DNA of 64,000 nt from Clostridia bacterium (GCA_017450025.1 JAFSYJ010000027.1:1-64000), one strand, 5' to 3'. Shown: positions 47,356 to 57,401, numbered from the stretch's first letter. Program-made: numbers and translations. Notes: a model not told the origin generated them from the letters alone.

Positions 47356-48642
47356 TTATGACGCAGAACTGCGCTTTGTCCTTTTGGCTTGCGTTAATTT
47401 AACGGCACGCTCGGAATTGCGTGCAACTTCAGGCTTCTTTTTACCGTTAACGGCGTCTTTGGTGAGCGTAACGGCTTCAACGGTTTCGTCGGAGGGAACT
47501 TCAAACATTGTATCAATAAGCGCCTCTTCCATAATCGCGCGCAAGCCGCGTGCACCTGTCTTTCTGTCAAACGCCTTTTGTGCAATCGCTTCAAGAGCGT
47601 CGTCATTGATTTTGAACTCTACATTATCATAAGCAAAAAGCTCGTGATACTGCTTTGCAAGCGCGTTTTTCGGCTGAACTATGATACTTTTTAGTGCTTC
47701 TATATCAAGCAAATCAAGCGTTACAAGTACAGGCATTCTGCCTACAAATTCGGGTATAAGTCCAAACTTGAGAAGATCCTCGGGCTCAACCATTTTGAGA
47801 AGTTCGCTGTTTGACTTATCACGCGCGCCTGTAATATCCGCACCGAAACCGACCTGTTTTTTGCCAATGCGGTTTTTGATTATTTTATCAAGACCGTCGA
47901 ACGCTCCGCCTGCAATAAACAAAATATTAGAAGTGTCAATTTGAATAAACTCTTGATGTGGGTGCTTTCTGCCGCCCTGCGGGGGAACGGACGCAACCGT
48001 GCCTTCCAAAATCTTCAAAAGTGCCTGCTGAACGCCTTCGCCGCTGACATCGCGAGTTATAGAAGGGTTTTCACTTTTTCGCGCTATTTTATCGATTTCA
48101 TCAATATATATTATACCGCGCGATGCACGGTCAATATCGTAATCAGCCGCCTGAATAAGCCGGAGAAGGATATTTTCAACATCTTCACCTACATAGCCGG
48201 CTTCGGTAAGAGTTGTCGCATCAGCAATAGCAAACGGAACATCAAGGATTTTTGCAAGCGTTTGCGCCAAAAAGGTTTTGCCGCTTCCCGTAGGTCCCAT
48301 AATCAGGATGTTGCTTTTCTGAATTTCAACGCCATCGCTCTTATAGTTAGAGTCAAGGCGCTTATAATGGTTGTAAACCGCAACGGAAAGAGCCTTTTTT
48401 GCCTCGTCCTGCCCTATAACATAATCATCAAGAATCCGTTTGATCTCGACGGGCTTAAGCGTATTTTGTACAATTTGCGCGTGAGAAGGTTCTGCTTCTG
48501 TCTGTTCTTCTATAATTTCGGAGCATAGGCTTATGCACTCATCGCAGATATATACACCGGGACCTGCAACAAGCCTTTTTACCTGATCCTGATTTCTGCC
48601 GCAAAAAGAGCATATAAGCTTGTCGTCATCATGCTTTGCCAT
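47356..48642 (-). CDS. clpX: ATP-dependent Clp protease ATP-binding subunit ClpX
   Basis: The product is 428 residues. The N-terminal zinc finger uses Cys11, Cys14, Cys33 and Cys36. Walker A is GPTGSGKT (116-123) and Walker B IIYIDEID (177-184); the pore loop GYVG is at 149-152. The sensor and C-terminal domains are complete, with a basic tail of about 40 residues. ClpX unfolds tagged proteins and feeds them to ClpP, encoded 3 bases upstream. GAGGTAA lies before ATG 48642. Confidence 0.97.
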   Translation of the reverse strand: MAKHDDDKLICSFCGRNQDQVKRLVAGPGVYICDECISLCSEIIEEQTEAEPSHAQIVQNTLKPVEIKRILDDYVIGQDEAKKALSVAVYNHYKRLDSNYKSDGVEIQKSNILIMGPTGSGKTFLAQTLAKILDVPFAIADATTLTEAGYVGEDVENILLRLIQAADYDIDRASRGIIYIDEIDKIARKSENPSITRDVSGEGVQQALLKILEGTVASVPPQGGRKHPHQEFIQIDTSNILFIAGGAFDGLDKIIKNRIGKKQVGFGADITGARDKSNSELLKMVEPEDLLKFGLIPEFVGRMPVLVTLDLLDIEALKSIIVQPKNALAKQYHELFAYDNVEFKINDDALEAIAQKAFDRKTGARGLRAIMEEALIDTMFEVPSDETVEAVTLTKDAVNGKKKPEVARNSERAVKLTQAKRTKRSSAS

Positions 48643-48645
48643 TAT

Positions 48646-49227
48646 TTACCTCGCTACAATAATTTTATCAATAAGACCGTAATCAAGAGCTTCCTGAGAG
48701 GACATAAAGTTATCTCTCTCGGTGTCGCGCTCAATTACTTCAAGCGGTTTGCCTGTGTTTTTGCTGAGAATTTCATTCAAAGTCTTGCGGATTCTGATAA
48801 TTCTGTCAGCGTGAATCTTAATATCTGTTGCCTGCCCCTGTGTGCCGCCGAGCGGTTGGTGTATCATAATTTCGCTGTTTGGAAGCGCAAAGCGCTTTCC
48901 TTTTGCGCCGCATGAAAGCAAAAACGCACCCATGCTTGCCGCCATACCTATACAAATAGTTGAGACATCGCACTTTATATAATTCATTGTGTCATAGATA
49001 GCCATACCTGCGGTTATTGAACCGCCGGGGCTGTTTATATAAAGGCTTATGTCTTTGTCAGGGTCTTCGCTTTCCAAAAATAAAAGCTGTGCAACAGTTA
49101 AACTTGCAGTAACATCGTTTACTTCATCGGATAAAAATATTATTCTGTCTTTAAGCAGTCTTGAATAGATGTCGTATGAACGCTCGCCTCTATTCGTCTG
49201 CTCCACTACTACCGGTACCAGACTCAT
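48646..49227 (-). CDS. clpP: ATP-dependent Clp protease proteolytic subunit ClpP
   Basis: The product is 193 residues. The catalytic triad is Ser98 (GMAASMGAF), His123 (MIHQPLGG) and Asp172 (ERDN). It forms the tetradecameric chamber that works with ClpX. The ATG at 49227 has GGAG 9 bases upstream and lies inside the end of tig, with a 38-base overlap in another frame. The tig-clpP-clpX order is the usual one. Confidence 0.97.
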   Translation of the reverse strand: MSLVPVVVEQTNRGERSYDIYSRLLKDRIIFLSDEVNDVTASLTVAQLLFLESEDPDKDISLYINSPGGSITAGMAIYDTMNYIKCDVSTICIGMAASMGAFLLSCGAKGKRFALPNSEIMIHQPLGGTQGQATDIKIHADRIIRIRKTLNEILSKNTGKPLEVIERDTERDNFMSSQEALDYGLIDKIIVAR

Positions 49228-50539
49228 TTTCTGTCACTCCTTTTTTCTTGGTAGTCTTTTTGGTTATTGATTTATCAACTAAAAACTCAAGGGTCTTGTT
49301 TATAACGATTTCTGACTTCATATTTTCAATAGAGCCTGCCATAATCTTCTTTATTTTATCAAGCTCCATTCCGTATGTATCTGCCATCTTTTGAAGTTCT
49401 TTTTCTATATCTTCATCAGAAGCTTCAATATTTTCTGCTTTAGCAATTTTTTCTAAAATAAGGCTTCCTTTAACACGCTTTTCTGCGCTGTCGTGGAACT
49501 GCTCGTGAAGAGAATCTGTTGTGATGCCTGTAAACTGTGCATACTGTTCAAGAGTAAGTCCCTGCTGCGAAAGATTGTAGGAAAATTCCTGAATCATTCT
49601 GTCGATTTGGTCGTGTATCATAACATCGGGTATGTCTATTTCAGTTTTGTCTGCGATAATTTCAAGGATCTTATCCTCTTTTTCGCGCTGTGTTTTGATC
49701 TTTGCGGCTTCTTCCAGCTTAGCTTTTACATCAGCCTCAAGCTCTGCTAGAGTATCAAATTCGCTGACATCTTTTGCAAATTCATCGTCCTTTGCAGGAA
49801 GCTCTTTTTTCTTGATCGAGTTGATTTTTACTTTAAATACGGCAGGCTTGCCCTTGAGATCTTCAGCGTGGTAATCCTCAGGGAAGGTTACATTTATCTC
49901 AAATTCTTCGCCGGCCTTTTTGCCTATAAGTTGATCCTCAAAGCCCGGAATGAACTGTCCGGAGCCGATTTCAAGGCTGTGGTTTTCGCCCTTGCCGCCC
50001 TCAAATGCTTCGCCATCGACAAAGCCTTCGTAATCAATATCCGTAATATCACCTTTTTTAACGGCTCTTTTTTCAACGGTGACTATTCTTGCGTTCTGAT
50101 TGCGCATTCTGTCAATCTCTGCTGTAACATCAGCCTTTAAAACTTTATTTTCAATTTTATCCAATTTTACACCCTTGTATTCAGGAAGTTCAAATTCAGG
50201 CTTGCAAACAACCTTTGCGCTGAATACAAAATCTTCGCCTTCCTTTATTGATACGATATCAATTTCGGGTCTGTCAACGGGATCAAGTGAGTGTTCCTCT
50301 ATCGCTTTATCATATGCGTCGGGGCAGGCAAAGTTTATTGCATCTTCATAAAAAATGCCTTCGCCGTAGTACTTTTCAATAAACTTGCGTGGTGCTTTGC
50401 CCTTGCGGAAGCCGGGGAGAGCAATTTTCTTTACATTTTTCTTGTAAGAACGCTCCATTGCCTCGGCAAAGGTTTTCTTATCAACCGTGATTTCAAGTGT
50501 TACGGTGTTTTTTTCCGTATTTGTTATTTTTGAGTTCAT
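49190..50539 (-). CDS. tig: Trigger factor
   Basis: The product is 449 residues: an N-terminal ribosome-binding domain with the signature [18 protein letters not shown], a central FKBP-type prolyl isomerase domain ([19 protein letters not shown]) and a helical C-terminal chaperone arm. It meets nascent chains at the ribosome exit. GGAGG lies 9 bases before ATG 50539. The Thr/Lys/Gly-rich C-terminal tail (about the last 20 residues) overlaps clpP, so the two genes are translated in different frames there. Confidence 0.96.
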   Translation of the reverse strand: MNSKITNTEKNTVTLEITVDKKTFAEAMERSYKKNVKKIALPGFRKGKAPRKFIEKYYGEGIFYEDAINFACPDAYDKAIEEHSLDPVDRPEIDIVSIKEGEDFVFSAKVVCKPEFELPEYKGVKLDKIENKVLKADVTAEIDRMRNQNARIVTVEKRAVKKGDITDIDYEGFVDGEAFEGGKGENHSLEIGSGQFIPGFEDQLIGKKAGEEFEINVTFPEDYHAEDLKGKPAVFKVKINSIKKKELPAKDDEFAKDVSEFDTLAELEADVKAKLEEAAKIKTQREKEDKILEIIADKTEIDIPDVMIHDQIDRMIQEFSYNLSQQGLTLEQYAQFTGITTDSLHEQFHDSAEKRVKGSLILEKIAKAENIEASDEDIEKELQKMADTYGMELDKIKKIMAGSIENMKSEIVINKTLEFLVDKSITKKTTKKKGVTENESGTGSSGADE

Positions 50540-50771
50540 TGGTTTTTCCTCCAAACTTTAATATTTCAGTACGAAAAGTGTTATATTGCAGAACACACAA
50601 TATGGCACTATAAGATAGTTTACCATAACAGCATCTTTTTTTCAAGTGTAAATTTAATAAAAAATACATTTATAATGAAATTTTGGAGTTTTGAACAAAT
50701 TTTTTTATTATTGAGAGTAATTTTATAAAAAAATCCCGAAAAAAAAACCAAATTTATTAACATTTTCGTTA

Positions 50772-50800
50772 TTGACTTTTTTTTACCCAAATAGTATAAT
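50772..50800 (+). promoter_or_regulatory. Promoter of the ABC exporter operon
   Basis: TTGACT (50772-50777), 17 bp, TATAAT (50795-50800). The leader is about 85 bases. Confidence 0.8.
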
Positions 50801-50892
50801 TGTAGAAAATTGTATTTTACATTGAAAAGGTTAACTTCGGTGTAATTTTTTTTGTTTTGACCGTTCACTTCACCGGAAGGGGTGTAATTTTT

Positions 50893-52635
50893 ATGATAAA
50901 ACGGCTTGCAGGGTCGGTAAGAGAATATAAAAAGCCAACGATACTCACGCTTATTTTTATTATTGCCGAAGCCATAATTGAAACTGCAATTCCTTTTATT
51001 ACAGCTAATTTTGTAAACAATATCAAAAGGGGCATAGAAATAAACGAAATTCTGCGAATGGGTCTTGTCCTTATCCTTTTGGCAGGCGCATCGCTTGCCT
51101 GCGGAGCTGCGGCAGGCTTTACATCTGCAAATGCTTCAACGGGATTTGCAAAAAATCTGCGCGGTGATATTTTCAGAAAAGTACAGCAGTACTCGTTTGA
51201 AAATATAGACAGGTTTTCGTCATCGTCGCTTGTGACGAGAATGACAACCGATATAACGAATGTTCAGATGTCATATATGATGCTCACGCGTATTGCTATA
51301 CGCGCGCCGCTTATGTTTACATTTTCGGTAATTATGGCCTATGTTATGGGCGGAGCTTTGGCGTCGGCTTTTGTTGTGGTGATACCGCTTTTGGCATTTG
51401 GGCTCACAATGGTTGCCAAAAAAGCAATGCCGGCATTCCGCAGTGTTTTCAAAAAATACGATAAGCTTAACGAATCCATTGAAGAAAATGTCCGCGCTAT
51501 GCGTGTTGTAAAAGGCTTCTCACGCGAGGATTACGAAAAAGAAAAATTCGGAGCGGCTGCCGAAAATATACGCCGCGACTTTACAAAGGCGGAGAGAATT
51601 GTAGCGCTTAATATGCCTCTTATGCAGCTCTGTATGAATATCAATATGGTGTTTGTACTGTTTATAGGCGCTAAAATGGTTATACAAAGCGGAGGCTTAA
51701 CGATTGATGTAGGGCAGATATCCGCAATGCTGACCTACGGTATGCAGATACTTATGTCGCTTATGATGCTTTCTATGATTTTTGTAATGCTCACAATATC
51801 GGCGGAATCGGCAAAGAGAATATGCGAGGTGCTTGACGAAACTCCTACGCTGTCCGAGCCTGAAAATCCTGTTTTTGATGTTCCCGACGGCTCTGTTGAT
51901 TTTGTAAATGTCAGCTTTAAGTATTCGGCAAACGCAAAACAGTATGCGCTTTCAAATGTTGATTTACATATAAAATCAGGTATGACGGTAGGCATAATTG
52001 GCGGCACAGGCTCAAGCAAATCGACGCTTGTTCAGCTTATTCCGCGGCTTTATGATGTGAATGACGGAAAGGTTATGGTAGGCGGTATAGATGTGCGTGA
52101 TTACCACATTGATACGCTCCGCTCGGCCGTGGCAATGGTTTTGCAGAAAAATGTGCTGTTTTCCGGCACAATAAAAGAAAATCTGCGCTGGGGTAATGAA
52201 AATGCAACAGACGATGAAATAAGAGAAGCTTGTTGTCTTGCTCAGGCGGAGGAGTTTATAAATTCATTCCCCAAAGGATATGAAACTGTAATAGAACAGG
52301 GCGGTACAAATGTATCGGGCGGTCAAAAGCAGCGTCTTTGTATAGCGCGCGCACTTCTTAAAAAGCCAAAAATACTGATACTTGACGACTCCACAAGTGC
52401 TGTTGATACTCGCACAGACGCACTTATACGCGAAGGATTCGGCAAGTATATACCCGAAACGACAAAAATCATTATTGCCCAGCGTATTTCGTCGGTTGAA
52501 AATGCCGATATGATCCTTGTTATGGACAACGGCAAAATATCCGATGTCGGCACGCACTCCGAGCTTATGCAGACGAGCAATATTTACCGCGAGGTATATA
52601 TGCAACAAACGGGAGGAGGTGCGGACAGTGAATAA
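50893..52635 (+). CDS. ABC exporter half-transporter with degenerate ATPase site (subunit 1)
   Basis: The product is 580 residues: six membrane helices (about 15-315), then an ATPase domain (340-575). Walker A reads GGTGSSKST, the signature is VSGGQKQR, and Walker B ends ILDDSTSAVD with Asp in place of the catalytic Glu. The H-loop reads IIIAQRIS with Gln in place of His. These changes mark the degenerate subunit of heterodimeric exporters such as BmrC/D or TM287/288. The partner follows with an 8-base overlap. The ATG at 50893 follows GGAAGGGG; the frame to 50857 lacks a site. Confidence 0.92.
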   Translation: MIKRLAGSVREYKKPTILTLIFIIAEAIIETAIPFITANFVNNIKRGIEINEILRMGLVLILLAGASLACGAAAGFTSANASTGFAKNLRGDIFRKVQQYSFENIDRFSSSSLVTRMTTDITNVQMSYMMLTRIAIRAPLMFTFSVIMAYVMGGALASAFVVVIPLLAFGLTMVAKKAMPAFRSVFKKYDKLNESIEENVRAMRVVKGFSREDYEKEKFGAAAENIRRDFTKAERIVALNMPLMQLCMNINMVFVLFIGAKMVIQSGGLTIDVGQISAMLTYGMQILMSLMMLSMIFVMLTISAESAKRICEVLDETPTLSEPENPVFDVPDGSVDFVNVSFKYSANAKQYALSNVDLHIKSGMTVGIIGGTGSSKSTLVQLIPRLYDVNDGKVMVGGIDVRDYHIDTLRSAVAMVLQKNVLFSGTIKENLRWGNENATDDEIREACCLAQAEEFINSFPKGYETVIEQGGTNVSGGQKQRLCIARALLKKPKILILDDSTSAVDTRTDALIREGFGKYIPETTKIIIAQRISSVENADMILVMDNGKISDVGTHSELMQTSNIYREVYMQQTGGGADSE

Positions 52636-54529
52636 GCCTAAAAAACCGCGTGCGCGGAAGGGTACATTTTCACGCATAGTCAAGATGCTTTTTAAATTCT
52701 TTCCCGTGCTTGTTCCCGTGACGATTTTTTGTATGCTGTTTTCATCTGTTACCGCCGCAGTACCCGATGTTATGATACAAAAGATTTTAGCGGTAATTGA
52801 AAAATGGTATGTGACACGCGACTGGATTTCCGCAAAAGCAGAGATCGTTCCGCTGATGATATTTCTTGTTGCGATGTATGCTGTCGCACTTGCTTCTACC
52901 ACGCTCTATACACAGCTTATGGCATATATTACACAGGGATTTCTCAGCAAAATGCGCTGTTATATGTTTGACGGTATGCAAAATCTCCCGATAAAATATT
53001 TTGATACCCACAAGCACGGCGACATTATGAGCCATTATACAAACGATATTGACACCCTGCGTCAGCTTGTATCACAGTCGATGCCTGCTCTGATACGCGC
53101 AGGAACGATTGTCGTGAGCGTGTTTTTCATTATGCTGTACTACAGTATTCCGATGACGGGCATTTTGCTTATCGGTGTTGCCGCAATGCTGTTTGTTTCC
53201 AAAAAAGCAGGTGGAGGGGCTGCAAAGTTCTTTATACGCCAGCAGCAGGCACTCGGAAAAACCGAAGGCTTTGTGCAGGAAATGATGAACGGGCAGAAGG
53301 TTATTAAGGTATTTTCCCACGAGAATGAATGTATTGAGGACTTTGACAAAATCAACGCGGAGCTTTGCGAAGATTCACGCCGCGCTCATTCATATGCAAA
53401 TATTTTAGGACCTATTATCCAAAATATCGGTAATGTGCTGTATGTTATAATGGCTGTTTCGGGCGGAGTTATGTTTTTGTCAGGTATGAAAAACATAAGC
53501 TTTTCGGGGCTTGCTTTCAGTATAAGTATTATTGTTCCGTTTTTGAATATGACAAAACAGTTTACAGGTAATGTAAATCAGCTTTCACAGCAGATAAATT
53601 CCATAGTTATGGGTCTTGCAGGTGCTGACAGAATTTTTACTCTTATTGACGAAAGACCGGAAGAAGACGACGGATATGTAAAGCTTGTAAATGCTAAAAT
53701 CGCGCCTGACGGCACGGTTACCGAGACAAAGGAGCGTACAGGTCAGTGGGCGTGGAAGCATCCGCATACTGACGGGACTCTTACCTATACGCCGCTGCGC
53801 GGAGATGTGCGGCTTAATGATGTCAACTTTGCGTATGAAGAAGGCAAAGAGGTGCTTCACGGAGTTTCGGTTTATGCAGAGCCGGGACAAAAGGTTGCAT
53901 TTGTAGGCGCAACGGGAGCAGGTAAAACGACGATTACTAACCTGATAAACCGTTATTATGATATTGCTGACGGAAAAATCCGATATGACGGTATCAATAT
54001 AAACAAAATCAGAAAAAGCGACTTGCGCCGTTCACTCGGTATCGTTCTTCAGGAAACGAATCTGTTTTCGGGGAGTGTTATAGATAATATAAGATACGGC
54101 AAGCTTGACGCAACTGACGAAGAGTGTATTGAGGCGGCAAAGTTAGTCGGAGCAGACGATTTTATTTCGCGCTTGCCTTCGGGGTATGAAACTGTTCTTT
54201 CAAATAACAGCGCAAATCTTTCGCAGGGACAGAGGCAGCTTATCGCGATAGCGCGTGCCGCGGTTGCCGACCCGCCGGTTATGATTCTTGACGAAGCAAC
54301 ATCATCAATAGATACGCATACGGAAGCGATAGTTCAGCGCGGTATGGATAAACTGATGGAAGGCAGAACAGTATTTGTTATAGCGCACCGTCTTTCGACC
54401 GTTATGAATTCAGATGTTATAATGGTGCTTGACCACGGCAGAATTATCGAACGCGGAACACACGATATGCTGATTGCGGAAAAGGGCACATACTACAAGC
54501 TTTATACAGGCGCGTTTGAGTTGGATTAA
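52628..54529 (+). CDS. ABC exporter half-transporter, catalytic subunit (subunit 2)
   Basis: The product is 633 residues: membrane domain about 20-330, ATPase about 395-630. Walker A is GATGAGKTT, the signature LSQGQRQ, Walker B ILDEATSSID with intact Glu, and the H-loop AHRLST. An insertion of about 40 residues before the ATPase (QWAWKHPHTDGTLTYTPLRG) is typical of this heterodimer branch. Substrates may be drugs, lipids or peptides; none is indicated here. The GTG at 52628 has GGAGGAGG 7 bases upstream and overlaps the first gene by 8 bases. Confidence 0.93.
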   Translation: MNKPKKPRARKGTFSRIVKMLFKFFPVLVPVTIFCMLFSSVTAAVPDVMIQKILAVIEKWYVTRDWISAKAEIVPLMIFLVAMYAVALASTTLYTQLMAYITQGFLSKMRCYMFDGMQNLPIKYFDTHKHGDIMSHYTNDIDTLRQLVSQSMPALIRAGTIVVSVFFIMLYYSIPMTGILLIGVAAMLFVSKKAGGGAAKFFIRQQQALGKTEGFVQEMMNGQKVIKVFSHENECIEDFDKINAELCEDSRRAHSYANILGPIIQNIGNVLYVIMAVSGGVMFLSGMKNISFSGLAFSISIIVPFLNMTKQFTGNVNQLSQQINSIVMGLAGADRIFTLIDERPEEDDGYVKLVNAKIAPDGTVTETKERTGQWAWKHPHTDGTLTYTPLRGDVRLNDVNFAYEEGKEVLHGVSVYAEPGQKVAFVGATGAGKTTITNLINRYYDIADGKIRYDGININKIRKSDLRRSLGIVLQETNLFSGSVIDNIRYGKLDATDEECIEAAKLVGADDFISRLPSGYETVLSNNSANLSQGQRQLIAIARAAVADPPVMILDEATSSIDTHTEAIVQRGMDKLMEGRTVFVIAHRLSTVMNSDVIMVLDHGRIIERGTHDMLIAEKGTYYKLYTGAFELD

Positions 54530-54560
54530 AAATTTGATTATATATTTAAAATAATAATTT

Positions 54561-54661
54561 AAACCTCTAAGATGATATTATCACAACAGTTTAAAAACGG
54601 TTTTAATTGTGAGAATATTAACTTGGAGGTTTTATATATGTCTTTACTTCATAAAAAATAA
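54561..54661 (+). other. Long hairpin hiding the ribosome site of a 7-codon ORF
   Basis: A 26-base arm (54561-54586, starting AAACCTCTAAG) pairs with 54607-54632 (ending TTGGAGGTTT) at 22 Watson-Crick and two G-U positions. The right arm contains GGAGG, 8 bases before ATG 54638, which opens MSLLHKK and stops at 54661. The converging XRE gene ends at 54686. It may be a regulatory RNA, the cut start of a lost gene, or a small palindromic element. Confidence 0.5.
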
Positions 54662-54685
54662 CGCGTTTTATAATATTAGTGCCTT

Positions 54686-54913
54686 TTAATCTCTGAAATC
54701 AAAAAGCTGCGAAGGCGGAATACTTAACGAATCGCATATATTAAAAACAACATCAAGGGAAACAGCACACTCGGCATTTTCAATACGGTTCATGTGCGTG
54801 CGGCTTATACCTATTATTTCTGCAAACTGAATTTGAGAAAACCCATTTTTTTTACGGTAATAGGCAATATTAAGACCGAGATTTTTATACATTTCAATAT
54901 AATTTTTTTTCAA
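54686..54913 (-). CDS. Small XRE-family DNA-binding regulator
   Basis: The product is about 75 residues, a single Cro/CI-type helix-turn-helix (LGLNIAYYRKKNGFSQIQFAEIIGIS, then RTHMNRIENAE and CDSLSIPPSQLFDF). It is of the length of ICE and phage Cro-like regulators. TTG 54913 has GGGGAG 8 bases upstream; a GTG at 54922 lies too close to that site. It is divergent from the esterase lipoprotein gene, and a perfect TTGTAAC/GTTACAA repeat spans that gene's -35 box, so it probably controls it; that is inference from position. Confidence 0.85.
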   Translation of the reverse strand: MKKNYIEMYKNLGLNIAYYRKKNGFSQIQFAEIIGISRTHMNRIENAECAVSLDVVFNICDSLSIPPSQLFDFRD

Positions 54914-54982
54914 TCTTATCACTCCCCTCCTTTTTAGTTTAAGTTATTATATGAATCATCACAACAACTTATAATAACAATT

Positions 54983-55018
54983 TTGTAACTTGACATGTTA
55001 CAATTATTATGATATAAT
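54983..55018 (+). promoter_or_regulatory. Promoter and operator of the esterase/LytTR operon
   Basis: TTGACA (54990-54995), 17 bp, TATAAT (55013-55018). A perfect inverted repeat TTGTAAC (54983-54989) / GTTACAA (54997-55003) is centred on the -35 box and is the likely site of a repressor. Confidence 0.75.
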
Positions 55019-55046
55019 TTAATAAAAAATTTCGGGAGAAATCAAA

Positions 55047-56525
55047 TTGGTTAAAATTTTTAAATGTATATTGTGCATATTTTTGCTGGGACTTATAAGC
55101 TTTATTTTTGGTTGTTCCGAGAGTAAGGCGGAGTCTCTTAAGGTGTCGCCATTGTTTTCAGATAATATGATTTTACAACAAAACGAACCGATAAGAATAT
55201 GGGGAACATCAGAAAGAGAAGGAGACACAGTAACGGCGGTGATGGGAAATTCTATTGGAAGTTGTACGGTGACGGATGGACAATGGGAAATAGAGCTTGC
55301 CGCCAGATGCTATTCGGATGAAGCTTTGACTTTGGAAGTTTATGACAATAAGGGCTCATATGAAAGTTTTGAAAATATTATGATTGGCGATGTCTGGTGG
55401 ATATTGGGACAGTCAAATGTTGAATTTACATCATCGGCGACAGATGAATTTGAAGAATTTACAAAAACAATTTCAGGAAATGAAAAAATAAGAACGGTTT
55501 TAATTAAAACAGATTCATTCAAAGAAAATAAAATTATATGGCGCAGTTTTTCGCGGTACAGTACATATGATTCCAGTGCCATAGGGACTTTTTTTATAAA
55601 AAATATTTCTGATGGGGTAAGCAATGAAATACCCCTTGCCATTATAAATATGGGTTTTGGCGGAAGAGAAATAGCTGACTTTTTGCCTCGTGGCGAAATT
55701 TATGAAAGCGTGCTTTCACACATGGAAAAAATGCCAATAGCCGGAATTATATGGTATCAGGGAGAATCAGATGCAGAAAAGCATATTTCTTATGCCAAAA
55801 AACTAAAAACCTTTTTGCAGCTTTTGCGTGAAAAAAAGAGCAGTATTTTTCCGGTATACAGTGTAGAACTGCCCCCTTGCTTTAATAATGCGGGCAATGA
55901 AAATTGGCAGTATGCCGATTTTGGACTTGTACGCGGAGAAAGCTGCGGACTGACTGCAGAAGTTTCTGAATTTTATGTTTGCCCGACGGGAGACCTGTGG
56001 AGAAACAAAGAATATGAAAACAATATTCATCCAAACAACAAGACGGTTATTGCACAGCGCCTTGCCGTTATGATACTTTCAAAAGAATACGGCTTTGGTA
56101 ACGAGGAGATGTATTTCGGACCGTTAGTAAAAAATATAAGCTATGACGGAGAAAACAGAAAAAAAGTAATAATTGAATTTTCATATACGGGGGAAGGTAT
56201 ATGCGGAGAGAAAGAGGGGTTAGAGCTTTTTAATGACAGTTTTATGAAAATTAGGGATTTTACATTTTATATATCTGGTAAAAACAAAATAATACTCAGC
56301 GCAGATGTCGATATAGCGGCCGTGCGGTACGGGACAGATACAGATGCAGTTTTTCCGAAAGACAGAAATCTTGCATCATCTTACAACATTCCGGCACCGG
56401 CATTTTCATATACGCTGAGCCGTAAAACTACATCAGAGTCATCACGACATATTATATTAACTCTTTGCTTTGCGGCAGTTTTAATTACTATTCTTGCAGC
56501 GGCAATAAAGAAAGGACTGAAGTAG
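55047..56525 (+). CDS. SGNH/SASA-type carbohydrate esterase, putative lipoprotein
   Basis: The product is 492 residues. A signal segment with a lipobox-like IFGC puts Cys23 at the lipid site. The sialate O-acetylesterase pattern is clear: PLFSDNMILQQNEPIRIWG (residues 35-53), nucleophile Ser123 in ILGQSNVEF, IIWYQGESDAEKH and NIHPNNKTVIAQRLA with the catalytic His. The C terminus has a second membrane helix (residues 467-487) and a basic end, so both ends may be anchored. It probably removes acetyl groups from glycans outside the cell. TTG 55047 has GGGAG about 8 bases upstream. The LytTR gene follows 1 base after its stop. Confidence 0.82.
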   Translation: MVKIFKCILCIFLLGLISFIFGCSESKAESLKVSPLFSDNMILQQNEPIRIWGTSEREGDTVTAVMGNSIGSCTVTDGQWEIELAARCYSDEALTLEVYDNKGSYESFENIMIGDVWWILGQSNVEFTSSATDEFEEFTKTISGNEKIRTVLIKTDSFKENKIIWRSFSRYSTYDSSAIGTFFIKNISDGVSNEIPLAIINMGFGGREIADFLPRGEIYESVLSHMEKMPIAGIIWYQGESDAEKHISYAKKLKTFLQLLREKKSSIFPVYSVELPPCFNNAGNENWQYADFGLVRGESCGLTAEVSEFYVCPTGDLWRNKEYENNIHPNNKTVIAQRLAVMILSKEYGFGNEEMYFGPLVKNISYDGENRKKVIIEFSYTGEGICGEKEGLELFNDSFMKIRDFTFYISGKNKIILSADVDIAAVRYGTDTDAVFPKDRNLASSYNIPAPAFSYTLSRKTTSESSRHIILTLCFAAVLITILAAAIKKGLK

Positions 56526-56526
56526 T

Positions 56527-57234
56527 ATGAATATTTATTTTTTTGATGAAGACAGTTTGAATTTAAAACATATATATTCTGTTGCTATGAAGCTTAAGCG
56601 AAGAGGATATGAAGTTTATATAAATATACCCTCCGGCAATATGCTTGGAATCTTAAAGGAAAACGGAGACAATGTTATATTTATCGACACGCGTCTTTCG
56701 GCAGAAGGCGGAAGTTTTGCCATTGCTCAAGCAATACGAGCCTGCAGCGACAGCACCCATATTATTTTTATGTCGTCACATATAGAAGATATGAGCTTTT
56801 GCTTTAAAAACCTTATGAGACCATCAGGGTTTTTACTAAAGCCCGTGGACGAAACAGAGGTCAGTGAAATTGTTGATAAAATTGTTAATAAAATAAAAAA
56901 GAAGAAACGGTTGGAAGACATGCTATATATATCAACCCATGAGTATAAGAGAACGGTAAATATAGACCAGATACTTTATTTTGCAACATTTGGAAAGAAA
57001 ATATTATGTAAAACATCAGGAGGAGAAAGCATAGAGTTTTATTCAACAATAAAATCGCTTGAAAAAAGATTTTCCAAGGACTTTATAAGATGTCACAACG
57101 GATTTTTGGCAAACAAAAAAATGATTACGGGACTTAATAAGGGAATGTTGAAAATAAAAAACTGTGAAGAAACAATTCCTGTATCAAAAACTTATAAGCA
57201 AGCCGTGGAGTTATTTTTAAAAAACGGTGCGTAA
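56527..57234 (+). CDS. LytTR-family DNA-binding response regulator
   Basis: The product is 235 residues. The receiver-like domain (1-120) keeps Asp7-Glu8-Asp9, the phosphoacceptor position Asp54 (FIDTRLSAEGG) and Lys105 (LLKPVDE), but is otherwise diverged. The LytTR domain (138-232) has KRTVNIDQILYFATFGKK, FYSTIKSLEKRFSKDFIRCHNGFLANKK. No histidine kinase gene is in the window, so it may act with an unlinked kinase. It overlaps no gene but lies 1 base after the esterase stop. Direct repeats of ATTATCAG stand just after its stop, ahead of the next gene's promoter. Confidence 0.88.
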   Translation: MNIYFFDEDSLNLKHIYSVAMKLKRRGYEVYINIPSGNMLGILKENGDNVIFIDTRLSAEGGSFAIAQAIRACSDSTHIIFMSSHIEDMSFCFKNLMRPSGFLLKPVDETEVSEIVDKIVNKIKKKKRLEDMLYISTHEYKRTVNIDQILYFATFGKKILCKTSGGESIEFYSTIKSLEKRFSKDFIRCHNGFLANKKMITGLNKGMLKIKNCEETIPVSKTYKQAVELFLKNGA

Positions 57235-57261
57235 TTATCAGAAAAAATGGCAGATTATCAG
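57234..57261. promoter_or_regulatory. Direct repeat ATTATCAG, 20-bp period (possible regulator site)
   Basis: ATTATCAG occurs at 57234-57241 and 57254-57261, about two helical turns apart and about 70 bp upstream of the -35 box at 57331. LytTR proteins bind paired direct repeats with similar spacing; the match to their consensus is not strong. Confidence 0.35.
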
Positions 57262-57330
57262 CATGAAATTTGATATTATATTCCAAAATGCGTGTATTTA
57301 ACTGAGAAAAACGCCGTTTGTCATAATCTA

Positions 57331-57359
57331 TTGAATCTCATTTTGCCAGAGACTATAAT
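57331..57359 (+). promoter_or_regulatory. Promoter of the secreted unknown protein
   Basis: TTGAAT (57331-57336), 17 bp, TATAAT (57354-57359). Confidence 0.75.
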
Positions 57360-57401
57360 AATATGTGTCGATTACAAAAAATGATAAAGGAGTTGGATTT
57401 A

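Noticed and set aside
47941-48528. 195-codon plus-strand ORF over clpX
   Set aside because: It is the antisense of the ClpX ATPase domain.
57363-57401. ATG 57363 as start of the secreted protein
   Set aside because: It lies 4 bases after the -10 box, so the message would lack a ribosome site; AAGGAG lies just before GTG 57402.
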